Origin: Flammulina velutipes
Taxonomy: Eukaryota; Basidiomycota; Agaricomycetes; Agaricales; Physalacriaceae
DNA length: 64,000 nucleotides
Assembly: GCA_011800155.1 (NCBI GenBank)
Contig: CM022376.1
Coordinates: 1,612,001 to 1,676,000, forward strand
Direction: 5' to 3'
Shown one piece after another: positions 11,042-22,811 of this stretch (position 1 is the first letter of the stretch; every line of letters starts with the position of its first letter). Both the position numbers and the translations under genes were made by a program. The notes below the pieces were generated by a model, which saw only the letters and a program-made list of their open reading frames with translations, was not told the DNA's origin and made no database searches.

Positions 11042-11704
11042 AGCCGGTGGGGTGGAAGAGAAAGGGCAGCCTACCGTCTTATTTATGTGCCAGATAAGTG
11101 AACAGATGACCAGTAAGAGCCTGAGGATGGTGTAAAGATGCTTCCTTGGGAGCGTGTTCTTGATGGTTCTGGGTCAGCTGGCGTACATAACATCTATTTC
11201 CATACCGTACAAGAGCCGGGCCGTTCCATTCGAAGATAGTGGTCGGGAAGTAGGAAAGTACTAGTCTCTAGATATAGTTCGGAAAGCCTAGTGGACCGCG
11301 CCTGAGGTAAGAAGATATCCTGTCCAATGGGTAGATTAAAAGCAGGTAGTAAGGGCATTCCAATCTCTGTAGACTGTGAGATTCCTTACTTACAAAGTTA
11401 CATGGAGCTTTCAACGAGAGCGGAAGAAGACATCGTAGAGCACGTGATACGCTCTTATATTGGAAGACGGCAATTTCCGGGATCCTTTGAACCACCTCGA
11501 GGCTTGAACTTCGCCGTAGATAGGTTATTGATACTCAATATCCTCCCGAAAAGCGACCGCCCAGACGCGCTCAGTATCGACCGGGAGAAAGCATTTTAAC
11601 GCACGTGACAATATCGGTTAAGAGCGCCGGCGGCAATGGCTGGCATTTACGCCACATTAAAATATATAGTCGGAGTTGGGATGTACATCTATTTCTATCT
11701 ATCA
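11042..11704. other. Intergenic between transporter promoter and ADA-like 3' end
   Basis: Contains one 90-codon plus-strand open frame at 11327-11599 with no motif, promoter or splice support; I do not call it a gene. Confidence 0.5.
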
Positions 11705-12746
11705 TTACACAAAGCGCGCCGTCATGCTCAATTCGGCTACCTCAGCCACCTCTTCTTCAGTCAGTCCAAGACCAAGTGGACGCTCCGCCAATAGGAGAGC
11801 ATACTCTGCGACGACGGAGTTGCGGAATGGGAGCGGATCGTCTGTGCAGATGGCGATAGGATGGCGCGCGGCAAGATACTGTCGTATATGGTGAGCATCC
11901 AAAGACTGGACAGTCTTGCAGAGGATATTCGATGACAGGCATATTTCCACGGGGATCTTCTCGTTTAGAACGAAAGAAATATCCTCGTCGCTGAGGAAGG
12001 TAGCATGTCCAAGACGATCAGGAGGGATAGAGAGGAATTTCGGGATTTCAGATAAGGGGTTCTCTTTTGTCTATAAATTGTTAGCCAGATTAGAGGATAG
12101 AAACAAGGAAGCAATATACCTCAGCGATATGAACGGTGACTTTGAGGCCAGCCTTCTTGGCATCCTTCAACACGCGACAGAACATATCGACATCTCCCGC
12201 CAGCGGATCACCACAAATGTCGACTCCAACGACCCTCCTGCCCTCATCCTTGAGCTTGACAGCAAGGTCGATAACCTCCCGGGCTTGGGCCTCATCCATC
12301 TTACGGTCAATGCTGGCAATGAAAGCAGCCTGCTCTTTGGGATAGCGTTCTACTTCCTCCAGTACAGCCCGCAGGTACTGTTCCCGAGTCATCGTGTCCG
12401 TTTTCTTGGGACCACTGCGCAGTTCAAGATACGTACAACCACCCCTACCCAGGAAACTAGCTAGCACGGCGCGCGTCATCCTGCGTAGCGCGTCTGGGGT
12501 GGTGGTCAAGGCGTAGATGGCCGGAAAGAGGTTGAAAAAGTCGTCAATCTCGTCTAACGAGGAATGGACCTCTGGTAAGGGTACGCCGGCTTCCGAAGCA
12601 AAAGTTTGTAGCACATCGAGGGGAACGGATCCGTTGAGATGGGCGTGCAGCTCGGCCTTGGGTAGAGATTCCAAGAAAGATATCTGGGCCGGAGATAACG
12701 AGTTAAGGGCCTCCAAGGCTGGACCAGCGAGCTGAGAAGTATCCAT
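11705..12746 (-). CDS. Adenosine-deaminase-like enzyme (N6-methyl-AMP deaminase type)
   Basis: Two exons joined by a roughly 50-nt intron near 12070-12118 encode about 331 residues. Motifs in order: LPKAELHAHLNGS near residue 30 (metal-binding HxH followed by the ADAL-type LNGS), YLELRSGPK, VVGVDICGDP (the GvDL.G.P strand), VTVHIAE (the HAGE position), DRLGHATFL (the RIGH.T position with metal His) and ICTDDP near the C-terminus (the metal Asp of S/T-DDP). The HAHLNGS form and the length near 330 favour the ADAL/MAPDA branch, which deaminates N6-modified AMP to IMP, over classical adenosine deaminase; this is inference from the motif. No missing catalytic residue is seen. The start is the first ATG, with a TSQLAGPALEALNSLSPAQ leader. 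Confidence 0.88.
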
Positions 12747-13088
12747 GCTTGCACGAAAGTCAATGTATACACCAGATTATAAACGATACGGTGACTCAGT
12801 GGCGGAGGAGAAGATGGTCGTCCATGTGGAAGGTTGCGGTGAGTCACAGCGCCCATTAGGGCCGGGTAGGGGTTCTCCTTGACATGCACATACAGTTCAT
12901 CTTTACATACATCTCATTCAGCTCGGTGCCGGTCGATTCGTATCTGTAACCAGGTATCAGGATGCTTTGGTGTATATAGAGTTGCGAGAAAAGTCTGTAT
13001 AAATTATCTCCGGCATGCTACAATGTACATGAACTGCTTGGATCGTCAGAGGCGCCATGTTGGACTTGTAATGTACTCACCTAAACAC
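12747..13088. other. Intergenic, nothing seen
   Basis: 5' flank of the deaminase gene and 3' flank of the TMEM50-type gene; no exon-like frame with support. Confidence 0.55.
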
Positions 13089-13731
13089 CTAAAGAGTGAG
13101 GTTATACTCGTACTCTTCACTCCCACTCTGCGCAATCCACAAAACGATCCCCGACAGCATCATGGCTACGTTCTGTGAGACGTTGGCATATCCATAGTAG
13201 CTGAATTGTTCCGGGTAGTCTCCCAAGACGTATTTGAGGACGAGGACACACTGTTTTCGGAACGAGTTAGCAATGAAGAGAGCCTGGTACAATGAGACGC
13301 ACCACGCTGCCGGCGAGCCCTCCAGCCATGAACGCAAATCCAATAAACAAGAACAGCCTTGCTCTCCAGACAGCACGCGAGTCTCCGAATCCTTCGTCGC
13401 CGCGAATACGGTCCTTGTCGATGAGATTGACGATGAGGAAGCCAAACAAAGATGAGATGCCCGGCAGCCAGTCTACGAATGCTACGTGCACAGGCGCTTC
13501 TCCCCATGACGGTCTTGTGTGCGCAGAGAGTATTGCGGCATCGAAGAACGTCCAATTAGCCAGTGCAAACTAGGAGAATGTTGTTAACGATGAAAATGCG
13601 CAGCTGCATCGACGTACAAGGGCGCCAGCAATGTATACGCCAGCCGTTCGACGGTGCTTTCCTAGTGATATTTCTGGGAATGGATTGAGGCAGACACGAC
13701 GCGGGTCGTAGTTGGAATGCGGCAAAGACAT
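13089..13731 (-). CDS. VPS68: TMEM50 / Vps68 family membrane protein (UPF0220)
   Basis: Three exons encode about 180 residues. Four hydrophobic segments are visible: AGVYIAGALFALANWTFFDA, DWLPGISSLFGFLIVNLI, RLFLFIGFAFMAGGLAGSV and VSQNVAMMLSGIVLWIAQSG. The loop VNLIDKDRIRGDE and the C-terminal SQNVAMM..G.VLW.AQ are characteristic of TMEM50/Vps68. In yeast Vps68 acts in vacuolar protein sorting and also joins Fmp32/ESCRT-related assemblies (family knowledge). Introns are GT-AG (near 13567-13618 and 13260-13303). The gene lies 120 bp from the 3' end of the neighbouring LRR-like gene, and both are on the minus strand. The symbol is given by family resemblance, not proven orthology. Confidence 0.85.
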
Positions 13732-13852
13732 CGTTGTCGTCGTCGTGGTCGTTGACAGAGGTTGTTTGTTACCCGGGTCTGATTAACGTCAAGCACTGTC
13801 CAAATACGGACACATCGGTATCCGTTCGTTTTCTTAATCTCGACGAGCAGTA

Positions 13853-14836
13853 TTAAGCTAAAGCAGTGTCTATTTCAATGTCATTCGCTCCTCTAGGTAC
13901 TTCGGTAACTATTCCCCCATCTAATAACTGCTGGTCAAGGATCTTTGACAATACCAAATGTCCCGACGTTGGGATCATTTCATGTGTCGCCATTCCCTCA
14001 TCCTCCTCATCTCGTTTATCGAATCGTGGTACGGATATCACGACTTTGGTGAGATTGTGTAGTGATTGAAGGTTAAGACCAGCTAAGAGGGGTCGGTCAG
14101 ATGGATCAAACGACATGAATGGAAATTACTCACTCTCGTAGCCAAGACTAACGCGAAGGCAGTTCAGCGTCGACTGGTTATTGTCGATCAGCGTCTGCAT
14201 GATATCGCACTGTCTGCGTCCTTGGTATGTGCCCTGGAGGTCGATGATGCGCAGCGTAGTGAGTTTCGTGCACGCCCTCCCTAGACAAGTCCATAAATCT
14301 CTGTTCCAACCATCGAGCCTCAGAGTCGTAATATTGGGCATGGCGGTTATGCGAGCAAGACCTGGGATAGTCGTATCGTGGCGGAGCGTAGTGGTTTCAA
14401 GTTTGATTTCCAGCGACCGCAGGTTGGTGAACAGAGGGATGGCCCCTAAGAACTTGTTCAGAGACTCAGCCTTTCGGCATTCGATGATAAGCTCTTCCAC
14501 GGTGTCGGCGTGGTAACGAGCGAGGATCTCGCAGAATCGCGAGTCGTATGTGATTTTGACTTTGCGAACGTGAACGCCTCGTTTCAGGAGCCCCTTGAGA
14601 TATTTTTCCTCGAGCTCTGCACCGCCGTCTTCTTCGATTGAGTCGGGACCTTTGAAGCGGATCTGCTCCCCACTGACTTTGCCGTTGAGCGAGTCCGAGG
14701 AGATAGATGAAGAGGAGGATGAAGAGGTGCTGTGGTTGCATGACTTGGAGAAACGGGAACGAGCCCAGGTAGTGAAGACGTTTAAGGGGGAACGGTGGGG
14801 TTGAGGGAAGAAGGATAGAGGGGTAGTGCTCGGCAT
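13853..14836 (-). CDS. LRR-like hypothetical protein (paralogous family, copy 1)
   Basis: Two exons of about 315 residues in total; the intron lies near 14104-14155. The N-terminus is Ser-rich and acidic ([19 protein letters not shown]). The rest has LRR-like strand/helix repeats: EELIIECRKAESLNKFLGAI, LFTNLRSLEIKLETTTL, MPNITTLRLDGWNRDLW, KLTTLRIIDLQGTY. The last helix of exon 1, DIMQTLIDNNQSTLNCLRV, matches the equivalent place in two other genes of the window (TRFLQTLLDNNKELVIF at about 23.2 kb and ELIQRLLDNNKWVYSM at about 48.3 kb), and the intron follows at the same point. These three genes are therefore one family. An ATG at 14968 extends the frame but is poorly supported; 14836 (MPSTTPLSFFPQ) is preferred. 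Function unknown; LRR folds usually bind proteins. Confidence 0.7.
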
Positions 14837-15051
14837 GGTGGTGTTGGTAGTAGTTTGAGTTGAAGAGTCATTTCGAGGAGTCGCAGCTTTTAAACATCGT
14901 TCGTTAAAGGAGCCAACCTGAGAGACATGATATCGATCGACGAGGCCACAGCCTTCGAGCATAGCCATAGCAGTCTGAGACTCTTGTGTATGTTCTACGA
15001 GGACAGAAAAAGAAACTAAGATAGTGTGAAGCGTTCAGTCCTCGAATGTGG

Positions 15052-15072
15052 CGCCAGTTAGTCCAACTGGCG
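15052..15072. repeat. Perfect inverted repeat CGCCAGTT-N5-AACTGGCG
   Basis: Eight-bp arms at 15052-15059 and 15065-15072 with a 5-nt spacer. The left arm overlaps a GTGGCGCC site. Could be a dimeric regulator site. Confidence 0.45.
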
Positions 15073-16034
15073 ATCAACGTACTGCCGAGCCAACCCAGGT
15101 CAAAATGGGGGAGAGACGGGATGATAATATGATGGTGCATGTCTTTCATGTCTGAGTTCACGCACAGCTTGAAGAGTTGCAACTGACAGTGATGAGCAAA
15201 GTTGACTCGGAGTACATAAGACGGACTCGGATATATCCGACGGTCTGGTTCCGTAATCGACACTCGATGGTGCTCAATCGCTCGATTCGTGAGTAGACTT
15301 CTGCAAAAGCATTCATGTAACATGTCAGTGTGTAATACTAATAACAACAAGTGGAATGAACTACCCACGGGTCGGAATTAATACAGGCGATCAAACACGT
15401 TCAAATGGAAGAGCGTGGGCGTGGGAACGAGGCCACGCCTTGTCATACAGCTATCACCTATGATGACGATGGTACACGCCAGAGACCACTCACGACATCT
15501 AGACTGAGAAGTGGCGCAATCTCGAGCGGGTGTCTAGGAAAATAAGGGGAGACCAAGAGGTGATTTGGCAGACAGTCTCGAACTTGTCTCATAGTCCCCG
15601 AACGTCCTTGGTTCAGTGCTTGCAAATAACGTCACCGTTGGCCCGCAGATGCCAATTTAAGCGGGAGATGCAGACAGGGTATCCCCTCAAGCTGCAACGC
15701 CGTCCTCACATGATCTTCACGACTCCATCAACGATCTCCTTGCTCGCTTTGCCACTGAAGATGCAGCAGACCACTTAGAAAAGAACACTATGGACGTCGA
15801 CAGAGGGGACTTGATTCGCTTCAGGTTCTTATGGTTTGGGAACGGAAACATCAGCAGCTAGCACGGACTCATAAGTGGCGCAACTGGGAGATGCGTCTCT
15901 TTTTCTCCCTCGTGCTGTTGGTACATGACGCCACGGCTATGTCCGATGGTGAAACTGGCCAGCGGCACGGGGTCACACGTAAAGTGTGAGCGGGCAGTTT
16001 TGCTATTAGTAGCATAACTCCCTGTGTACCCGCC

Positions 16035-16055
16035 ATCATCATCATCATCATCATC
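16035..16055. repeat. (ATC)7 microsatellite
   Basis: Seven uninterrupted ATC units in non-coding DNA. Confidence 0.85.
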
Positions 16056-16369
16056 TACAAGACGATGCTGCTGAAACTATCTAACGAGATACTTTGACAA
16101 GGAGAGATTACGACGAGGATTTCGAATACTGTGGAGATTCCCGACTGTATCGTGAAATTTATTGCTCAACCGTACTTGAATTATATGGTAAGTATCATGT
16201 ATGTTCTTTCTTACCCTCAAAGATATATTGTTCAAACCGGACATAGGTCGATATCCATGCATGTAACCTCGCGTTGACGGTAGAACGTGAGCCCCTGGAA
16301 TGGGCCGTTACAATGCTGTTGATACAAGCATTCATGACTCCACTGGACGATGTAGTAGTAGTATTGCAA

Positions 16370-17357
16370 TCATTTAGTAGTTCTATTTACGAATTGATCT
16401 TGTGCTTCCAAAGCGAGGGGGTGGGGGTATCCCAATGCCCTATGCCTTTCATAGACCTTGATAGCGCGGCGGACTTCCATATCGTCTTTCTCTACACAAA
16501 AATTATGTCAGTCAGAATTTTATAGCACCAATGTATGTTGCTTACCAGGTGTATCGCCAAAGAGAAAAAGTGCAATCCCTACACTTACAAGCTCAGAGCA
16601 ACCAAAGGTCTCATAGGACGGGCACGACTTGTATGCCTTCAGTGGCAGCCGTCGCTCACAAACGTGGCGATAGCTGGCCTGAGCAAAGTCCACTATATGA
16701 ACGGTGCCAGAGGATTCGTCATAGAGAAGATGATCTAAGAGTTCATGTTCGTGCTCCAATTGTCTATGCTCAATGTCGGCATCGTGCAATGCCTGAAGCG
16801 AACGCCCAAGTTGCAACCTAATAGTTCTGATCAGAAATACTCCTTTGAAGATACACAAAGCACACTGACCTCAATTCCACACCTTGAGATCCGAGGCCCA
16901 ACTCAAAACTTCCCAACGGCTCGCCACACCATTCCATTATTTCGCACGCCACAAGACCACCCCACTGCGTTTTAGCTGTCCAAAGGCCGTAATGAACCGG
17001 AACGATGGTACCCTGAAACTTGAATAGATGGAGCGCGTAGAACTTAGCTTCCTCCTTGAGCTTCTGAGCAACTTCATATTGGGCCGAACGGGGCTGGAGG
17101 TCGATGTGCGCCACAAGCTTGACGGCGAATCTCCTTTGTTCGTTGTGAGGAGAACACCGCAAAGTTCCGACGAGGTGTGTTGAGTTGGACGACTCGGGGT
17201 CGATTCGTGGCGTTCCGTCGACGTTTACGTCTAGATGGAGAGCTGCACATCCGGCGGGAAGGGCGTTTATTAACGAGGACGACACGCCGATGTGGGCGCG
17301 TTGGAAGCGGCAGCCTCCCTTATCTGAGGGTCCGAAGAACATGCGAATGCTAGCCAT
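16370..17357 (-). CDS. Protein-kinase-fold protein, probable pseudokinase
   Basis: Three exons encode about 300 residues. Kinase-like elements in order: RRFAVKLVAHID near residue 78 (VAxK-like lysine), EVAQKLKEEAKFYALHL (alphaC-type helix and the small-fungal-kinase KLxxEAxFY motif), IVPVHYGLW, GGLVACEIMEWCG (hinge), LGRSLQALHDADIEHRQLEHE (catalytic loop position) and VHIVDFAQAS (DFG position). The catalytic loop reads H-R-Q-L where active relatives have H-G-D-L, so the catalytic Asp is a Gln, and DFG is DFA. Activity is therefore doubtful. The second intron (near 16495-16546) joins the lobe to a C-terminal helix ending LEAQDQFVNRTTK, with TGA at 16370-16372. It resembles the small basidiomycete kinase-like family rather than conventional kinases; no substrate or pathway can be given. 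Confidence 0.7.
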
Positions 17358-19873
17358 CGTGGGTTGAGATGTAAACGATTGGTTTGCTGAACTTGGGAAA
17401 TATCTGTAATGGTCGTCCGGGATCGTTGAAGTGAATGAGGTATTAGCTTAAGGGTAAGCCGACCTTTTAAATGAAGCGGCGAGCGCCAGAGTCGATTCAT
17501 AACGTGACTCCCGTAGCGAATGGACCACCCCGACCAGAACAATGTTGCGAAGACAAAGGACCAGGAATAACGACGGACAATGGGCTCTGAAATCGGATGA
17601 ATCGCAGGTAGCTAGGGACTAGAGGTCATTGCCGTGACTTTCGACCGAGAAATGAGAGTTCAATGAGAGTTCTCTCCGTAGGTCAATCATAATGGGCGAC
17701 GGGAATCATAGGATTGTGCTCAAATTGGGGTGGGGAACGACCATTAGTGCCACGTGTCCGGGCCGGGTGATCATTTGTGGCGTGCATATTCATCGTTCAA
17801 CACCAGACCGCAGTGGCACATAGGTTATTCAGTTGGTCGTCAGGAGAAGGCAGAAACGTTAATTTACGATTATAATGGAGTGTGGTACGTAACTAAGTGT
17901 TCAACGGTGCGAAAGTGTGTTAAAGTAGCTCAGAACGGCGTGAATCGGTGGATATTGGTAACACATGGCGGCAGTTTATGGGGTGGGCTGTTTATGTGGC
18001 CGCTGTTCTTCCGGCAGGTGGTGTTCCCATCGTCCCTCGATTGAACAGGCTAGCCAGATCAAGGTAGTCCTGGGGCTTGTCTTCCGAATCTTGCCACAAA
18101 GTACAGTCGCCTATGATATGTAAGTCACAATGGAAACGACTCGGAAGGAAGACACGAACCAAGGGGCACGCGTAGGTCTGAATCAACTAGGCTGTGCTCA
18201 GCTGCCCTTGGGCCCGTTTCTCCTGGCAGATCCACCAAGCTGCATTTCCCGGGGGGAGGGATGAATTCAGCCACGACTATGGAGAGGAAATCACTGGTCA
18301 GACGAACGGATATGATAACGCCATTGAGGGTGACCTACAAGTCTTATAGTCGGTTGGAGTCATTACTGGCAGAGTCAAGGTCTATCAATAAATTGTGGCG
18401 AGTTTATAGGGCTGTTGTTGTGGTGCGCGAGTAGACTAAGGGTGTCGTCTTTTATAGGAACCCAGAACAAGACGCGGGAAATCAAGAACAAAAGCTCTGA
18501 TGCGTAGTCCCGGAGCGCAAGCTTATTGTGTTCTCGTCGATACGAGAAGCAAAAACCTGGAGAGAGAACAAGGCCAAATCATTTGTGGGTCCTCAAATGC
18601 CACCGACCATCAAGCGGTGCTGGACAAAAGAAAACAAGACCAAGGCGACCATTTTCCAGTGGGTTCACCAGTGTCAAAACATGATATCGCACTCCAAAAG
18701 GCTTCATGAAATAAAAGTCACCAGGAATTAAAAGTAGATACAATTACTTGTCAAGGAACTGGTGGAAGAAAGATGATTCCTCCAAATTGTGGCGGGAGGC
18801 AAGGGGGATCTAGGTATCGGCCCGAAACAGCCGAACTGAGTGCGCCACACAAGGCTTAATCTCAAGGGTATGACGTAAACATCGACACAAGCCAACGAGC
18901 GGTAAGTTGTCTATCTCTTGGCTATGTACTCCAGTCTATCATGCGACCAAATGGTTTTGGCATGCATCGGAGGCCAGAATAATGTCTCCTTCTTGAACGG
19001 AGGGAGGGCGGTTCTTCGACCCTCCCGAGCGTCAATGAGCACGGCTAATTTACGGTTAAGTTGTCTGGTTTTGGTTTGCGATCCGTCTAACATCACTGGT
19101 GACTGAACCCATGACGGATAGCAATCTTGAATCGAGAGGCTTAAATTCCCCGTCGAATAGAAAATAGCGATACAATTGAGCAGGGTACGGTATAGACCAA
19201 CCGGGATGACTTCTGGAATTGACGAATAAGGTGCCCAGAATGCCCTCGCATACTACTACTAGTAGTACACCCCCGTGGAGATCAGCACGGACATATGGTC
19301 TATCGAGTGCACCTTAATGAAGCGTATCAGTGGGGCCTGTATCGCAGAGATTTAATCCGCGAATAGAGCAAATGCCTTTTCTCGTGGCCAAGTATCTGTT
19401 CAGCTGGCATCAGACGGTGTAAATTGAATATGAAAACCGTATGGAATCGGGCCCGCGAAAGGGGATGGAGAGATTACAGGACAATCTAGCCTGTAATTGA
19501 CCGAGTACCGCTGTGGCTCCCGCCCAGTCCAAAGATGCTTTACCGTGTTCTAGTCACGAAGTGCTTACTTGTCAGTGAAGCAGCAATGGAAATGTTGTAG
19601 TGTACTACCAAATTAATGTGTAACCTCGGATCCCGCGTATTTTTGGGCTGCCGGACGAAACATGACCTCACGATATGAACGACGAACGTAGTGCCAGAGC
19701 CGGTATCCGCCGAACAAGGTTGATCTCTGGCCACCATCATCGCACGGTTATGCTTCCCGCCCATCATCACACTCCCAGTTTTTTGTCAAATGCTCCAGGC
19801 CACATACCCTGTTCAGTGTACCACCGCCAGCATGGGACCATTCCATGTGCTCTCCATTGGTACTCCGATGCCT
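17358..19873. other. 2.5 kb gene-poor stretch
   Basis: No convincing exon on either strand. A possible exon-like minus frame at 17992-18186 (GDCTLWQDSEDKPQDYLDL) has no partner exon I can join. A 14-bp palindrome TACTACTAGTAGTA lies near 19254-19267 and one GCGCCAC site at 18842. May be decayed sequence. Confidence 0.5.
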
Positions 19874-19880
19874 TATAAAA
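19874..19880 (+). promoter_or_regulatory. TATA box of the secreted glycopeptide gene
   Basis: TATAAAA about 65 bp upstream of the ATG at 19944, followed by a CT/CA-rich leader. Confidence 0.6.
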
Positions 19881-19943
19881 TGAAGCACACCGTCAAGGAA
19901 ATAACTTCAGAGCCTTTCCTCTTCAACTGAAAGCTTCTTCAAC

Positions 19944-20785
19944 ATGTTCTTCTCAAAGCTCATCTTGACTATTGCCTCTGTTGCTTCCCTCGTTGCGGGT
20001 GAATCCCACACTGTCCACTTCGATAACAGGTGCGCCGCACGACTAACTGACATGTAACTCTCGTAGCTCACAATTTGTAAGGTGTGGACGCGGGACACCG
20101 ACTCTCGTCAGTCAGAACGGCGCTATCCTCTCTAGGGGTGCCGACTACACATCTAATGGACCTCTAATTGGCGCGATTGCGTAAGTATCTTATCCTCTCG
20201 CTCTATGCGGTATTGACAGGCACGTAGGTATCTGCAAACCGGTACGTGTTCAATATGACTACGCTGTTGTGACTGTTTCCAACAATGGGCTAGGCAACTG
20301 TGGACTCAATGGCGATCGCTGCACGCTCGTTGAGACGACTCTCAAGAACCCTACCACACCAGGAGGTGGCTCCAGCACAGACATCTCCTTAATTCCTCCG
20401 TAGGTCACCTCGTCTTTAGCTTTGACTTTGTCCGCTGAAAGAATGGTTATCAGCCTCGCCTTCTCCGTTACATCCGGCTTCGGGTAAGTCACCCAAAGCA
20501 AAGGTATCGGTATGCATATTGATTGTGCTACTTAGTTACTACAACGGGTGTAACGGCGCTGGTGCCAACTGTACGTAGGAGTCTCCTCAGATCTTCTCGC
20601 CTAAGACTGACTCGATCTCTCCAGGCAACAACGCAAACTGCAATACCGCTTTCCACGTACCGAGCGACACCCATGTCCAGGTAGCCTGCCAAGTCAACGA
20701 TGTGCGTACTCATTCTTTCGGCTTGTGAGTATGTTGACTGATTATGAGCTTGTAGGTCGACCTAGCTATCACCTTCTGTTTGTGA
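19944..20785 (+). CDS. Small secreted cysteine-rich 'glycopeptide'
   Basis: Seven short exons yield about 155 residues. Residues 1-19 (FFSKLILTIASVASLVAG) are a signal peptide. The mature part reads SHTVHFDNRCGRGTPTLVSQ, GADYTSNGPLIGAIAYLQTG, NCGLNGDRCTLVETTLKNPT, SSTDISLIPPLAFSVTSGFG, YYNGCNGAGANC, NNANCNTAFHV and QVACQVNDVDLAITFC. The even spread of cysteines and the NxCGxGTP/TL start recall thaumatin-like folds, and the architecture matches a secreted protein often annotated 'glycopeptide' in mushroom-forming fungi. Introns are 45-70 nt, and the splice sites are fixed by the conserved Cys order. It is presumably extracellular; biochemical function unknown, with no catalytic motif seen. Exon 1/2 junction uses an AAG acceptor. 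Confidence 0.82.
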
Positions 20786-21479
20786 TCCTAAAATCAAACA
20801 TGATGCACTCGCGAGTACAAATTAACAAATGTAATCATAGGCCGCTAGTAACAAATCACAATACTCAAGCAATGTCCTCTTTGACGAGACGTGCCTACCC
20901 TGCCTAGGATATTATTCGACACCGTTCAGGGCATAGCTCACATCTTTTGACGCAGACATCGAGACAGGCTATCTGCTAAAGAGGATAAGTAGTTGTCTCT
21001 CATTCAACCCGTCCCCTGTAAGAACTTCTCCACACGTACTCAAAACTTAAAACTCCCGAGCATTGTTTTGTGCGCGTTCATGGCATGGTGGATCGACTAC
21101 GTTGACAAGCCAAAGACGCAAGTCTCGCTTACATTCCAGAGAATCTATATCGGAATACGAGTCATCCACGGTTGAAGGACACCTCTACCTTCTCGTACTA
21201 GCCACGCTTGCGTCTCGACATGTGTCTGTCGTCGTTCCTGATAGATGTGCCATGATGTTATATGCTGGTTCTATTCCTACGAAGACACTACATTTTAGGC
21301 GAGTCCTGGCCAGCAACGTTAACATGATTTGTATTCACTTACAAATACAAACCAGCTTATACAGACTCATGGATTCCCCATCGCGTTCGGAAATTAGTTC
21401 CACGGTTGTACTCTTCCATACAACCGACTATGTTCCCACGACTGAAGGACTCAATTGATATTGATGGGTTGCTGCTTCG
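20786..21479. other. Intergenic upstream of SDR copy A
   Basis: No supported exon. Open frames at 20993-21175 and 21063-21458 overlap in different frames without motifs. Confidence 0.55.
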
Positions 21480-21486
21480 TATAAAG
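21480..21486 (+). promoter_or_regulatory. TATA box of SDR copy A
   Basis: TATAAAG within GCTTCGTATAAAGG, 59 bp before the ATG; the same CTTCGTATAAA block precedes SDR copies B, D, E and F (copy C has CTTCATATAAA). Confidence 0.65.
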
Positions 21487-21538
21487 GTCAGCTAAGAAAT
21501 TGCTGTAGGTGTCTAATTCCTCACGGCAATGGTTCCCA

Positions 21539-22647
21539 GTAATTCGCAAATCAACGGTCAAGTCGCCCTCGTCACAGGCGGAGGAACTGGGCTGTCCGTC
21601 TCGAATTTTCTGTAGTCTCCGCCAGTGCTGATGCGTGTGTTACAGTGGCCTGATGATAGCGCAGGCGTTTGCCAGCAGCGGCGCCAAGGTCTACATCACT
21701 GGACGGCGTCTCCAAGTCCTCAAGGATGCCATAGCCTCTTCTGGGGCAGTAGCAGGATCCTTCGTCCCGTACGCCACATTCATAGGCACTCATGTATTCT
21801 TCTAACTTCTTCACAGACTTCAGCTCGACGTAGTCGATGAGGATGCAGTGAAAGCTGCCTCAAAGTACATCGAGGACACCGATGGGAAGCTCGATATCCT
21901 AGTAAACAAGTACGACCCCTTTTTCAAACAACATACATTTGGTGCTGACGGACTTGAACGAACAGTGCCGGTATCAACGGGCCTATTCGCGACTTGAGCA
22001 AATTTATGGCTGAGAAGCTTTCCACCACTGATCCTATGGAACCAGAGGCTATGGCTGACTGGATAGACCTGTTCAAACTCAATACCATCGCGCCCTTCTT
22101 CATCATACGCGCCTTCACGAAGCTCCTTGTCAAGGGCGCAGAGGCCCGTGGACCAGGTGCTACTTCTTGCGTTATCAACATCTCCAGCGCGGCTGCCACA
22201 ATGAAGTCAGGCGCTTCGAGCAACGCCGTGAGCTATACCCCTTGCGAATGTTGGTAACTAATTAAAGTTGAATTTAGTTGTGCTACGGGGCAAGCAAGGC
22301 GGCTCTGGACAAGCTTACAGTCACCCTCGCAGCCCTCTTCGCGTCGACGGAAGTCCCCATCCGGGTGAATAGCATTTCGCCTGGAGCGTTCCCATCTGAG
22401 CTGAGCAAGATGGTTGAACCTGGTTTGGGTGACACTGTTTTTACACAGGTCGTTCCGGGATTATTGAATGCCATACCTGCGAAAAGGGTCGGAAGGTAAG
22501 ATATATACTTCTACATGAACTGGAAGCTGATGATTATGCTACAGAGGTGACGAATTGGGCGCTACAGCGCTATACTTGGCTACCACGGGATATACGAACG
22601 GTATTACTGTTAAGATTGACGGTGGAATCTCTTTGGTCAATCCGTGA
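21539..22647 (+). CDS. Short-chain dehydrogenase/reductase, copy A
   Basis: Six exons encode about 290 residues. All classical SDR motifs are present: VALVTGGGTGLG (TGxxxGxG cofactor loop) near residue 12, LDILVNNAG, NTIAPFFIIRAF, VINISS (catalytic Ser), CYGASKAALDKL (YxxxK) and a C-terminal ATALYLATTGYTNGITVKID. The enzyme should oxidise or reduce a carbonyl/alcohol with NAD(P)H; the substrate is unknown. Relatives are often labelled 3-oxoacyl-ACP reductase or RhlG-like. The exon pattern (after GTGL, after FVP, after VNN, after SSNA, after KRVGR) is shared with copies B-F, and the first three junctions are also intact in broken copy C. The gene is more diverged from the others (SELSKMVEPGLGDTVF). 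It lies upstream of the LRR-like gene of the opposite strand. Confidence 0.9.
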
Positions 22648-22811
22648 AGATTGAGGCAATAACTTGGACCACATGTACTTATACAAGTTCCTGCTCGGAA
22701 TCGATTGCATATTCCAAGCTGCGTTGACGATAAGAAGAAGATGGTATACGTTCATATATTTGGGTATGTAAATACAACAGTAGGTAGATAGTCGATCAAT
22801 GGAATGCAGTC

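Larger units (their letters stand above)
14837..16369. other. Gene-poor 1.5 kb
   Basis: No supported exon. It holds three GTGGCGC sites (15048, 15511, 15875), an (ATC)7 microsatellite at 16035-16055 and a perfect inverted repeat at 15052-15072. Confidence 0.55.

Noticed and set aside
11327..11599. 90-codon plus-strand ORF
   Set aside because: No motif, promoter or paralog; could be real but cannot be supported.
14837..14968. Longer N-terminus for the LRR-like gene starting at 14968
   Set aside because: The extra part has no similarity to its paralogs; the ATG at 14836 fits better.
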